Below, piece by piece: positions 1-7,194 of a DNA stretch of 64,000 nucleotides (its first letter is position 1; each line of letters opens with the position of its first letter). Position numbers and translations under genes: made by a program. A model generated the notes under the pieces. The model was not told the origin of the DNA, made no database searches, and saw nothing but the letters and a program-made list of their open reading frames with translations. The DNA comes from Mucilaginibacter sp. dw_454 (GTDB lineage Bacteria > Bacteroidota > Bacteroidia > Sphingobacteriales > Sphingobacteriaceae). The stretch covers positions 186,001 to 250,000 of the forward strand of contig NZ_JAAVVB010000005.1 of assembly GCF_018449775.1 (NCBI RefSeq). The letters run 5' to 3'.

Positions 1-114
1 GCTTTTTAACCCATTATCACCAGGTGCTACGTTGCCATGTTTAGAACATCCCGCTAGCATTAACCCCACGCAACACAAATAACAGGTAACCAAGTATCTA
101 TAATTCATATTCAT
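1..114 (-). CDS. N-terminus of a lipoprotein (partial)
   Basis: The minus strand reads an open frame of 38 codons from an ATG at 114 to the window edge with no stop. It begins MNMNYRYLVTC and carries a hydrophobic stretch ending in a lipobox LAGC with the acceptor cysteine at residue 23, followed by SKHGN. This is a typical Bacteroidota lipoprotein export signal. A second in-frame ATG at 108 could be the true start. The mature protein lies outside the window, so no function can be given. Confidence 0.6.
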   Translation of the reverse strand, partial: MNMNYRYLVTCYLCCVGLMLAGCSKHGNVAPGDNGLKS

Positions 115-416
115 TGATCAAATTGATTTTCGTTTATTTGGAAGATATAAAGATATAAATAATTCAGATTGAGTCCGGATTTTCAGCTTGTGGTCGATGT
201 CCTAATCGCAACATATTTATTGCTCCAAGCCCGCCGCACAATACAAATCAGCCATAAAAGAGTTCGAGTTTTGTAGTCTAAGGACCACGATTTAAACCCA
301 TCCATGGGAACGGAGTGGGAAAGATTATTGAAAGCCTTTGGATTAAAATCTGGAGGCTTTTTTACTGAATTAGACGGTTCAAAAGCAAGCTAAACAATAT
401 TATCATTTCATTATCG
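115..416. other. Intergenic region, no convincing gene
   Basis: This AT-rich gap lies between the lipoprotein start and the 3' end of the esterase gene. It holds one copy of the repeat described at 189-242. A 29-codon frame at 304-393 begins MGTEWERLLK; it has no recognisable domain and may be a gene remnant or chance. No tRNA or clear terminator was seen. Confidence 0.5.
189..242. repeat. Flanking direct repeat, copy 1
   Basis: This segment contains TGTGGTCG, then ATATTTATT and CCCGCCGCACAA. A diverged copy in the same orientation lies at 1746-1796. The two copies bracket the esterase gene. Identity by eye is roughly three quarters, strongest in the last 12 bases, which are identical. Confidence 0.5.
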
Positions 417-1652
417 TTACAGACTACCTAATTTCTTCCTTGTTTCAGGCGATTCTTTGAGGGACAATGCTTTCTTATAACTCGCTATGGCATTTTTTTT
501 GTCGCCTTTAGCAAGATATAGATCCCCCAGATAAGTATACGCCACCGGGTTCGTGGGATAATTTATTATGTTCATTCTAAACATAGCTTCAGCCTTATCA
601 AACTCTTTTTTGCCTAGTACAAAAAAACCAAGATTATTTACCAAATCTACTGGCGGCAACATTATGCTGCCATCTTCTGCTGTGATCCCATATTTTGAAG
701 TTAAATTTTCAAAATGGTCTTTTAAGTAAGGAGCTAATGGGAAAGCAGGGTCGGTGAAATAGCTGTCCTGCGTTTTTAATGCATAATCCTTAAAAATAAA
801 ATGGAGGGCATCATAGGTCGCAAGCAAAGAGACAGAGCCATGTGAGTCTTCATTATAATATTTAAAATTTGCATTGAGGCCTCTCCGGCTGCTGCCCATC
901 ACATAGTCGCGCAGTTGAAGTATAGAGCGGGAATGAATGGTCCCGGAAGTTGTATCGTTTTTAATCGATGCGGTATCCATCCCGGGAGGTAGTGTATTGG
1001 CCATACCTAAAAACAGAGATACCCCGGGGTATGTATTGTTTTGTAAGGTCTGTCCTGTTTCATGCAACAGTTTTTGATTATCCCACCACATACTTGGGTC
1101 AATGACGATATAACCCCTGAATAAGTTTTTGTGGTGCACCAGCGCATTGATGGCCATAATGCCTCCGAATGAATGCCCAAGGAGAACCCGGTAAGAAAAG
1201 GTTGGATATATGGAATCAATATGGGGCACCAGCTCATGCTCGATAAATGCAGTGAAGGTTTCGCCGCCACCGGAGTTTTTGCCGATATTGTCGGTGATCC
1301 ACAAACCACTGCTCACCCTGGTTGGGGTAAGGTCTCTTGTGCGGTTAGTATTGGGTATCCCGACGACGATCATTTCAGGGTAGATGTCATTCCCGTTGAC
1401 GGAACTTAGGTAGTCGATCATTCCCACAACACCTGTAAAACACCGCTCGGCATCCAGGACGTAAACAACTGGGTACTTTTTTTTCTTATCCAAGCTTGCA
1501 GATGCAGGCACATGTACCCAAATTTTCCTTTGTTCGTTTAGAAGCTTTGAATGGATGCTGTCTATAGCGCCAATAACAACGGAGTTATTTGTCTGCGCTT
1601 TCAGTGGCAATAAAATAATGCTCAAAGCGCATGTTAAGATTAATGTTTTCAT
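417..1652 (-). CDS. Secreted esterase of the PF00756 (esterase D/IroE-like) family with C-terminal TPR
   Basis: The 411-residue product has a signal peptide (residues 1-20, MKTLILTCALSIILLPLKAQ) and so is probably periplasmic or secreted. Residues about 25-290 form an alpha/beta hydrolase of the putative esterase family. The nucleophile elbow GHSFGG puts the catalytic serine at 161, and His271 in DSHGS is the likely base. Asp185 is a candidate acid, but this is less certain. Residues about 340-405 form one or two TPR-like helical hairpins (AYTYLGDLYLAKGDKKNAIASY), a known add-on in Bacteroidota esterases. Family members cleave ester bonds in ferric siderophores or acylated sugars; the substrate here is unknown. 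The gene stands alone between two copies of a direct repeat, which hints at mobility. Confidence 0.8.
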   Translation of the reverse strand: MKTLILTCALSIILLPLKAQTNNSVVIGAIDSIHSKLLNEQRKIWVHVPASASLDKKKKYPVVYVLDAERCFTGVVGMIDYLSSVNGNDIYPEMIVVGIPNTNRTRDLTPTRVSSGLWITDNIGKNSGGGETFTAFIEHELVPHIDSIYPTFSYRVLLGHSFGGIMAINALVHHKNLFRGYIVIDPSMWWDNQKLLHETGQTLQNNTYPGVSLFLGMANTLPPGMDTASIKNDTTSGTIHSRSILQLRDYVMGSSRRGLNANFKYYNEDSHGSVSLLATYDALHFIFKDYALKTQDSYFTDPAFPLAPYLKDHFENLTSKYGITAEDGSIMLPPVDLVNNLGFFVLGKKEFDKAEAMFRMNIINYPTNPVAYTYLGDLYLAKGDKKNAIASYKKALSLKESPETRKKLGSL

Positions 1653-1745
1653 AACAGATTTACTGATTATAAGACATCAAATAATTTGTAAAGTGACGCT
1701 ATAATCAAAAAGTTCCTTAAACACAGCAAGGTCAACTAATCTGTC

Positions 1746-1796
1746 TATGGTCGGCGTATAACGCACTATATTTATTTCTACAAACCCGCCGCACAA
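1746..1796. repeat. Flanking direct repeat, copy 2
   Basis: This copy contains TATGGTCGGCG, TATATTTATT and CCCGCCGCACAA and matches the repeat at 189-242 in orientation. It lies just upstream of the 5' end of the esterase gene and ahead of the mltG gene. A TATAAC at 1758-1763 and a GTTATA near 1823 could pair, but no complete attC-type recombination site could be drawn. Confidence 0.5.
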
Positions 1797-1877
1797 CAGA
1801 ACTCAAATTTTAATGAACTTGTTATATCTTAGAGCCGGTGTTAATTTCATGCTGGTATTCAAACTGAGGCTCATTCA

Positions 1878-2915
1878 ATGAAGGTTTTAAAGTTTCTTAG
1901 TGTTTTAGTGATTCTTGTAATCATCGGTTTTTCATATTGGGTCCATAAGTCTTTGCATACCCCTTATGTGCACAATAAAAATAATCAATATATACAAATC
2001 CCGCATGGCTCATCCCCCGGCCAAATACTAGATAAACTTACCTCCGAAGGAATCCTTTCTTCACCAATTCCGCTGAAAATATATCTTAAAATTAACGGCG
2101 CCGGCAATGAGATGCAGGCGGGCGAATATTTGTTCGATTCGCCAGTTACACCGCTTGAGGTATTGGAAGAGCTGAAAAATGGCAAACTACGAACTGTGAA
2201 ATTAACCATCCCGGAAGGTTTTAATCGCTTTGATATTGCTAAAAGAATAGCCGGGCGATTCCCTCAAAGCCAACCGGCAGGCGAAAATGCTGCATTGAAA
2301 TTGATGGATGATATTTCACTCATTAAAGACATAGCCCCGGAAGCTAAAAATCTTGAAGGTTATATGTATCCAAACACTTATAATTTCCCACGCGCTGTTG
2401 CTACCCGGGCCATAATAAAGGAAATGGTTGAGGAGTTTAAAAAGGTTTGGAAGCCGGAATATGCAGAACGGGCACATCAATTGAAACTGACACCGCACCA
2501 GGTGATTACCATTGCCTCTCTTATCGAAACAGAATCGCGAGTGAATGAGGAGCGACCTATTGTAGCCTCAGTAATCTATAATCGCCTGAAAAAAGGAATG
2601 CCGCTTGGGATAGATCAGACTGCTGTTTACATAGCGAAGATGGAAAATCGTTGGGATGGGACGATATACAAAAGCGATTTGGAGTCAAATTCTCCGTACA
2701 ATACCAGAAAGGTTGTCGGTCTTCCTCCCGGCCCGATTTCGTCAGTTTCTGAAAGCTCCATCAAAGCCGCCCTTTATCCTGCCACCACAAACTATATTTA
2801 TTACGTTTTAAATGTGGAGAAAACCGATAAGTCTCATCGGTTTTATTCAACAGTTGCAGAGTTCGAACGTGGGAAAGCTGCCTATCAAGCCTGGCTGAAA
2901 AAGGAGCGTAGATAA
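1878..2915 (+). CDS. mltG: Endolytic murein transglycosylase MltG
   Basis: The 345-residue YceG/MltG-type protein has an N-terminal membrane anchor (residues 4-21) and a periplasmic catalytic domain. MltG cleaves nascent peptidoglycan strands near the synthesis site and sets strand ends. Visible family motifs are LEGYMYPNTY (159-168), the catalytic segment ASLIETES (213-220) with Glu217 as the likely acid, VIYNRLKKGM (232-241), and the C-terminal SPYNTR and GLPPGPISS blocks. Residues about 35-100 resemble the LysM-like lobe seen in the family. Length is normal. The ATG start gives a correct anchor. The gene is monocistronic in this window. Confidence 0.92.
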   Translation: MKVLKFLSVLVILVIIGFSYWVHKSLHTPYVHNKNNQYIQIPHGSSPGQILDKLTSEGILSSPIPLKIYLKINGAGNEMQAGEYLFDSPVTPLEVLEELKNGKLRTVKLTIPEGFNRFDIAKRIAGRFPQSQPAGENAALKLMDDISLIKDIAPEAKNLEGYMYPNTYNFPRAVATRAIIKEMVEEFKKVWKPEYAERAHQLKLTPHQVITIASLIETESRVNEERPIVASVIYNRLKKGMPLGIDQTAVYIAKMENRWDGTIYKSDLESNSPYNTRKVVGLPPGPISSVSESSIKAALYPATTNYIYYVLNVEKTDKSHRFYSTVAEFERGKAAYQAWLKKERR

Positions 2916-3021
2916 AAGATTTATACAAGAATAATACGTTTTACAGGGTTTTAATCTACCGCTCATCGAGTTTTGCTTTTAAAAATTTCCTATTTTAGTA
3001 AGCGCAAAGCTATATTGAAAT

Positions 3022-3948
3022 ATGAAGCCCGATTCACAGAATGTAACAGACTACACCAATAACAACACCATATTCATGGTTTGGGATTTTAAAGATGGCC
3101 TGGAAGTTAAGCGCGTTTTTAACAAACTTTGTAAACTCATTATCAATCTAAATAATTCGGCTAATGTGCGTTTCCCGGTTTCCAGGGCAAGTTGTGTTAT
3201 GGGGATTGGGCATGATGCCTGGGTTAGGCTGCAGCTTCCGGTTCCGTTGCCTAAAGAATTAGTGAATTTTGAACCCATTATTGGCGATAAGCACACGGCT
3301 GTTTCATCTAAAGGAGATCTTCATTTTCATATCAGGGCAGATACTACCAGTATATGCTACGATATGGCAGCCGCAGTAGCCGATGTTTTAAGCGCAATAG
3401 CTGTGAGCACAGACGAAACTCATGGTTTCAGGTACTGGGATAGCCGTTCGATACTGGGTTTTGTTGATGGTACAGAAAATCCGCAGGGGGCAGACAGGGA
3501 GCTTTTTAGCATGGTGGGCGATGATGACCCGGCTTACACCGGTGGGAGCTATCTCTTCGTACAAAAGTATATCCACAATTTAACTGCCTGGAAACAGCTG
3601 CCTACCGAACAACAGGAAAAGGTGATAGGACGGTATAAAGAAAACGATGTAGAAATGGCGGACGACACAAAACCCGCAAACTCGCACATAGCCTTGGCCA
3701 ATGTTGGCGACGATTTCAAGATTGTTCGGGATAACATGCCTTTTGGCAATATGTCTACCAATGAAATGGGTACCTACTTTATAGCTTATGCCAGCACCTT
3801 CGGCACGGTACATAAAATGCTGACTAATATGTTTATCGGCTCGCCCGCCGGAAATTACGACAGGATACTGGACTTTAGTACAGCCAGGACAGGCAGCTTA
3901 TTTTTTGTGCCGACATTTGATATGCTGGACGATTTTTCATCAGACTGA
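3022..3948 (+). CDS. DyP-type haem peroxidase
   Basis: The 308-residue product matches dye-decolourising peroxidases, which use haem b and hydrogen peroxide to oxidise dyes, phenolics or lignin-like compounds. The signature GFVDGTENP spans residues 146-154 with the catalytic Asp149. His222 (ANSHIALAN) is the likely proximal haem ligand and Arg236 (IVRDNMPFG) the distal arginine. No signal peptide is visible, so the enzyme is cytoplasmic or exported inside an encapsulin shell; no encapsulin gene is present here. The length fits the shorter bacterial B-type class. It stands alone between mltG and the collar operon. Confidence 0.9.
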   Translation: MKPDSQNVTDYTNNNTIFMVWDFKDGLEVKRVFNKLCKLIINLNNSANVRFPVSRASCVMGIGHDAWVRLQLPVPLPKELVNFEPIIGDKHTAVSSKGDLHFHIRADTTSICYDMAAAVADVLSAIAVSTDETHGFRYWDSRSILGFVDGTENPQGADRELFSMVGDDDPAYTGGSYLFVQKYIHNLTAWKQLPTEQQEKVIGRYKENDVEMADDTKPANSHIALANVGDDFKIVRDNMPFGNMSTNEMGTYFIAYASTFGTVHKMLTNMFIGSPAGNYDRILDFSTARTGSLFFVPTFDMLDDFSSD

Positions 3949-4062
3949 TTAATAGATAGATCAATTGCCCGCCCGGGGTGATGCCGCATCCTACATTGAA
4001 ACAGAATCTTCGATCAAATTAAATATCATTTAAAGTACTTGTAATCAGTATTTTAAATTACA

Positions 4063-4081
4063 TGTCTACGTTTTGTCCACG
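4063..4081 (+). promoter_or_regulatory. Operator-like direct repeat, site A
   Basis: The site reads TGTCTACGTTTTGTCCACG, two direct half-sites TGTCTACG and TGTCCACG repeating every 11-12 bases. A related site lies exactly 100 bases downstream (4163-4181), and nearly the same 19-mer occurs upstream of the second giant gene (16365-16383). The spacing suits a factor contacting one face of the helix. The rest of the 342-base gap (3949-4290) is AT-rich, with no gene seen. Confidence 0.45.
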
Positions 4082-4162
4082 GTCTGTAGCTTATATAAGA
4101 TAGTTGATAATGGTTTTTAAATCTAACTTTACTCAACAGCGTTATTTTTGGCGAAAATAAAT

Positions 4163-4181
4163 TGTCCCACGTTTGTCCACG
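4163..4181 (+). promoter_or_regulatory. Operator-like direct repeat, site B
   Basis: The site reads TGTCCCACGTTTGTCCACG. Its second half matches site A exactly; the first half has an extra C. It ends 109 bases before the formyltransferase start codon, a plausible position for a regulator of the downstream operon. Confidence 0.45.
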
Positions 4182-4290
4182 TGTAGTATTGTTATTATAA
4201 CTATATTTATATAAAAATGCAGATAGTCAACTAGTTATTGCAATGCTGCATTTAAAAAATTAGATTTACACCTATACCCTTATTGAACTA

Positions 4291-5277
4291 ATGAAAATAA
4301 TAGTAGTGGCTAATCACGCAGGGGTATTACCTGCATTAAACTGGTTTAACAGCCAGGGTTGGCTACAGGCTGTTATTAGCAGCGATAGGCTAGCCGGTCA
4401 TAATCTGCAAATTCAGGATTATTGTCAAAGCCAAAACATCACCCACCTAAAACTCACCCAGCAACAATTACACACACAGGCATTACAACTATTTAACGAG
4501 CTTGAACCCGACATGGCTTTAATGTATGGTTTCGCTTATCGTATTCCGCCTGCTATTTTTACCATTCCGCGCTTAGGATTTTACAATGTACACTTTAGCC
4601 TATTGCCGGCCTATAGCGGTAGCGACCCCGTTTTCTGGCAACTGAAAAACGGCGAGCGACAAGGCGGCATCACTATTCATAAAGTAGACGAAGGGTTTGA
4701 CAGCGGCGTCGTTGTTTTACAGCAAGCCATTCCTTTTTTACCGGGCGAAAGCTGGGGTATCTGCAATAGCAGGTATGGTTCTATGACTATCGCCATGATC
4801 ACTCAGCTTTGCACAACGTTAGCGCAGGGCGATGAACTGCCATTAATAAATACTGATAACAGAACACCCAGTTACTATCCTAAACCTACAGCAGTAGATC
4901 TTGCCATATTTTGGGACAGGGATAACGCCGGCCAGATAGAAAGTTTGGTGAACGCATGTAACCCATCGGCAGGGGGAGCTATCACTACTTATATGCAGCA
5001 AGAGGTGCGTATCCTGGAAGTATCGCCGGTTGACGGGCAGGGCGAAGCGGGCGTAAAAGGCGGCACTATTATTCATGCCGACGCGAGCGGGCTGTTTGTG
5101 CAATGTGCCGACCGCAGTTTGCTGCGCATCAATATATTAAAACTAAACGAGGGCTATTTAACCGGCTTTAAGCTGGCGGCGTTGGGTATAAAGGCGGGCC
5201 ATTGTTTTGAGAACGTTGTATTTGAAAACTTAACCTCGGGCCAAAAGCAAGAGTATACCATTAAAACTGCTAATTAA
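4291..5277 (+). CDS. Formyltransferase-family protein (Fmt-like, probably not tRNA-specific)
   Basis: The 328-residue product has the Formyl_trans_N fold, which moves a formyl group from 10-formyltetrahydrofolate to an amine. The catalytic triad appears intact: Asn99 and His101 in YNVHFSLLPAYSG, and Asp137 in VDEGFDSG. Residues about 205-310 form a C-terminal domain that is only loosely similar to the Fmt tRNA-binding barrel. The neighbourhood argues against housekeeping tRNA formylation: there is no def gene nearby, and three tail-collar genes follow at once (35-base gap). It may formylate a sugar or another amine connected with the collar proteins, which is inference. It is cytoplasmic, with no export signal. 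It is probably first in a four-gene operon. Confidence 0.8.
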   Translation: MKIIVVANHAGVLPALNWFNSQGWLQAVISSDRLAGHNLQIQDYCQSQNITHLKLTQQQLHTQALQLFNELEPDMALMYGFAYRIPPAIFTIPRLGFYNVHFSLLPAYSGSDPVFWQLKNGERQGGITIHKVDEGFDSGVVVLQQAIPFLPGESWGICNSRYGSMTIAMITQLCTTLAQGDELPLINTDNRTPSYYPKPTAVDLAIFWDRDNAGQIESLVNACNPSAGGAITTYMQQEVRILEVSPVDGQGEAGVKGGTIIHADASGLFVQCADRSLLRINILKLNEGYLTGFKLAALGIKAGHCFENVVFENLTSGQKQEYTIKTAN

Positions 5278-5312
5278 CCATTTAACCCAATAACCTTAAA
5301 CCCAATTAAACA

Positions 5313-5861
5313 ATGAATCCCTACGTTGGAGAAATTAGAATGTATGCCGGAACAAGAGCGCCAGAAAACTGGGTCTTCTGTGATGGTTCGCTGCTGGATA
5401 TTAATCAGTGGATGGAATTATACTCGCATATAGGTACCAACTTTGGCGGTGATGGCCAATCAAACTTTGCCGTACCAGATATGCGGGGCCGTGTACCTGT
5501 ACATGTTGGTACAGGTGCGAGTATGTCAGAAATACGCCTGGCACAAATGGGGGGATATGAAACCCTTGCGGTAGATGCCAAGTATATGTCTGGCCATACC
5601 CATGCCGTGTACGGCACAAAGACGGTGGGCACATCACCGAGCCCGGTAAATGCAATGATGGCAGCGACGATAGTATCAGAATCACCGCCGAAAATTCCTG
5701 CTGTTTACATTGGTGCAGGCGAGACACCGGCGCCAACACCATCGGCCATGAACGCGTTAACAGTTGCCCCTAATACAAATGCGGGCAATCCGGTAACCGT
5801 AAATCTTGTTCAGCCATACCTCACTATTAACTACATCATTTCATTAAAAGGCGTTTATTAA
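5313..5861 (+). CDS. Phage tail collar domain protein 1 (microcystin-dependent-protein-like)
   Basis: The 182-residue product begins MNPYVGEIRMYAGTRAPENW, the usual opening of phage tail collar (PF07484) proteins, then has FCDGSLLDI, FGGDGQSNFAVPDMRGRVPVH and a C-terminal QPYLTINYIISLKGVY. Such proteins in bacteria are called microcystin-dependent proteins and resemble short tail-fibre collar or tip modules. No signal peptide or T9SS C-terminal domain is visible. It is followed after 14 bases by a paralogue. The function outside phage tails is not established; trimerisation and surface binding are the usual guesses. Confidence 0.85.
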   Translation: MNPYVGEIRMYAGTRAPENWVFCDGSLLDINQWMELYSHIGTNFGGDGQSNFAVPDMRGRVPVHVGTGASMSEIRLAQMGGYETLAVDAKYMSGHTHAVYGTKTVGTSPSPVNAMMAATIVSESPPKIPAVYIGAGETPAPTPSAMNALTVAPNTNAGNPVTVNLVQPYLTINYIISLKGVY

Positions 5862-5875
5862 TTAAAAAAAAGACA

Positions 5876-6382
5876 ATGGAACCATATATAGGAGAAATAA
5901 GGATATTTCCTTATTACAAAATACCAGAAACCAGGTCAGAATGGGCTATCTGCGATGGCGGCATGCGTGACAGAAACCAGGAAGCGGCATTATTTAGTAT
6001 AATAGGTTATAACTACGGCGGCAAAGACGGCAAATTTGCCTTACCCGATATGCGCGGAAGGGCACCACTTGGTATTCCAAAAGGAGACATGAGCAAGCTT
6101 GGTATAATGGCAGGCTTTAACGAAACCTTACTTACAGAAGAATACATACCTAAGCATACGCACACGATACAAGTGGCCGATGTGCTGCCCGATGCCCCCG
6201 GTGTAACCGGTAATTTGATAACACGGGGTGTCAATAATGAATATGGCCCAAAGGATGGCGCACTGGTGCAAATGGCAGCAAAAACAATTACTTCGGCACA
6301 AGTGCCATTGCCTAATATGCAGCCTTTTATTGGGTTAGCGTTTTACATAGCTGTAAAAGGTATATATCCACAGAAGCCGTAA
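5876..6382 (+). CDS. Phage tail collar domain protein 2
   Basis: The 168-residue product is a paralogue of its neighbours. It opens MEPYIGEIRIFPYYKIPETR, has AICDGGMRDR, the collar core GYNYGGKDGKFALPDMRGRA and a histidine-rich KHTHTI segment, and ends MQPFIGLAFYIAVKGIYP. Divergence from gene 1 is high apart from these motifs, so the trio is old rather than a fresh duplication. There is no export signal. It is translated from the same operon and 49 bases precede the next gene. Confidence 0.83.
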   Translation: MEPYIGEIRIFPYYKIPETRSEWAICDGGMRDRNQEAALFSIIGYNYGGKDGKFALPDMRGRAPLGIPKGDMSKLGIMAGFNETLLTEEYIPKHTHTIQVADVLPDAPGVTGNLITRGVNNEYGPKDGALVQMAAKTITSAQVPLPNMQPFIGLAFYIAVKGIYPQKP

Positions 6383-6431
6383 GTTGATTGGTGAAAATTA
6401 AATTAATTAAAAACATTAAAACATAAACGAT

Positions 6432-6980
6432 ATGGACGCTTTTGTTGGAGAAATAAGAATGTTTGGAGGAAACTTCGCCCCTATAGGCTGGGCATTATGC
6501 GATGGGCAGGAAATACCTTGCGGCAGCGCTTATAAATTATATACTGTTATTAAAAATGCCTACGGCGGCATACCAGATAAAACTTTTAAATTACCCTTGC
6601 TGTGCGACGTAATACCTCCAGGCGCAGCCAATGCAGATTTTAAAGGGGGCAGTTACGTAATCGGCAAAAACGGGGGGAATAATGGCACGTACACGGTTAC
6701 CACAGTGCCGGCGCATACACATACTTTTAACGGTACAACATTTAATCCGCTGGATAAACAAACCGCGCCAACAAATGCTTTTAACGCTACTTTCCCTAAT
6801 GAAAGAACGGCTACCAGGAACAGATATAAGCAAAAGCTGGGTGATACCGTAATTGCGGGTCAACTAGACAGTAGCACTGTAGCTTTGGCCGGGACAGATA
6901 CACCTAAAGCAATAAGCAATATGCAGGCCACCTTAGTGCACAACTTTATTATTTGTTATGACGGCATTATGCCGTTTTAA
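6432..6980 (+). CDS. Phage tail collar domain protein 3
   Basis: The 182-residue product is the third collar paralogue. It opens MDAFVGEIRMFGGNFAPIGW, followed by ALCDGQEIP and a shortened core AYGGIPDKTFKLPLL; the usual PDMRGR is replaced by CDVIPPG, so this is the most diverged member. PAHTHTFNG and the C-terminal MQATLVHNFIICYDGIMPF are still collar-like. Three unequal paralogues in a row suggest that they assemble into a hetero-oligomer. It ends the operon ahead of a hairpin at 7076-7120. Confidence 0.8.
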   Translation: MDAFVGEIRMFGGNFAPIGWALCDGQEIPCGSAYKLYTVIKNAYGGIPDKTFKLPLLCDVIPPGAANADFKGGSYVIGKNGGNNGTYTVTTVPAHTHTFNGTTFNPLDKQTAPTNAFNATFPNERTATRNRYKQKLGDTVIAGQLDSSTVALAGTDTPKAISNMQATLVHNFIICYDGIMPF

Positions 6981-7075
6981 ATCATTTAATAGGGGATTAA
7001 TTGTCCCAAACAATAAACAATATTAATACAGTAGCCGGCTTCTGATTTTTTTGACAGGCTGCTTTAAACAATGCT

Positions 7076-7120
7076 GGTCAATACAAAAACTGTTCTTTAA
7101 AAATAGATTTTGTATTGGCC
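7076..7120 (+). terminator. Terminator-like hairpin after the collar operon
   Basis: Arms GGTCAATACAAAA (7076-7088) and TTTTGTATTGGCC (7108-7120) pair over 13 bases with one G-U wobble, and are followed by TTTTATC. It most likely separates the collar operon from the giant gene at 7195, although an attenuator role cannot be excluded. Confidence 0.55.
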
Positions 7121-7194
7121 TTTTATCACGTAAATTCCGCTACTCATTGCCCTTAATTTAATTGCTATAATTTATACCCAAAAGACCAATTGCT

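Noticed and set aside
304..393. 29-codon frame MGTEWERLLK...
   Set aside because: It is too short, has no recognisable domain and no clear ribosome-binding or promoter signal.
1746..1830. An integron attC-like site (TATAAC...GTTATA)
   Set aside because: The pair of short motifs exists, but the second repeat copy lacks it, no integrase is present and a full folded site could not be drawn.
4291..5277. Assignment as housekeeping methionyl-tRNA formyltransferase
   Set aside because: The catalytic triad fits, but the C-terminal domain and context do not; the name fmt was therefore not used.
4291..6980. Interpretation of the collar genes as part of a prophage or contractile injection system
   Set aside because: No sheath, tube, baseplate, capsid, integrase or lysis gene is found in the flanking 10 kb.
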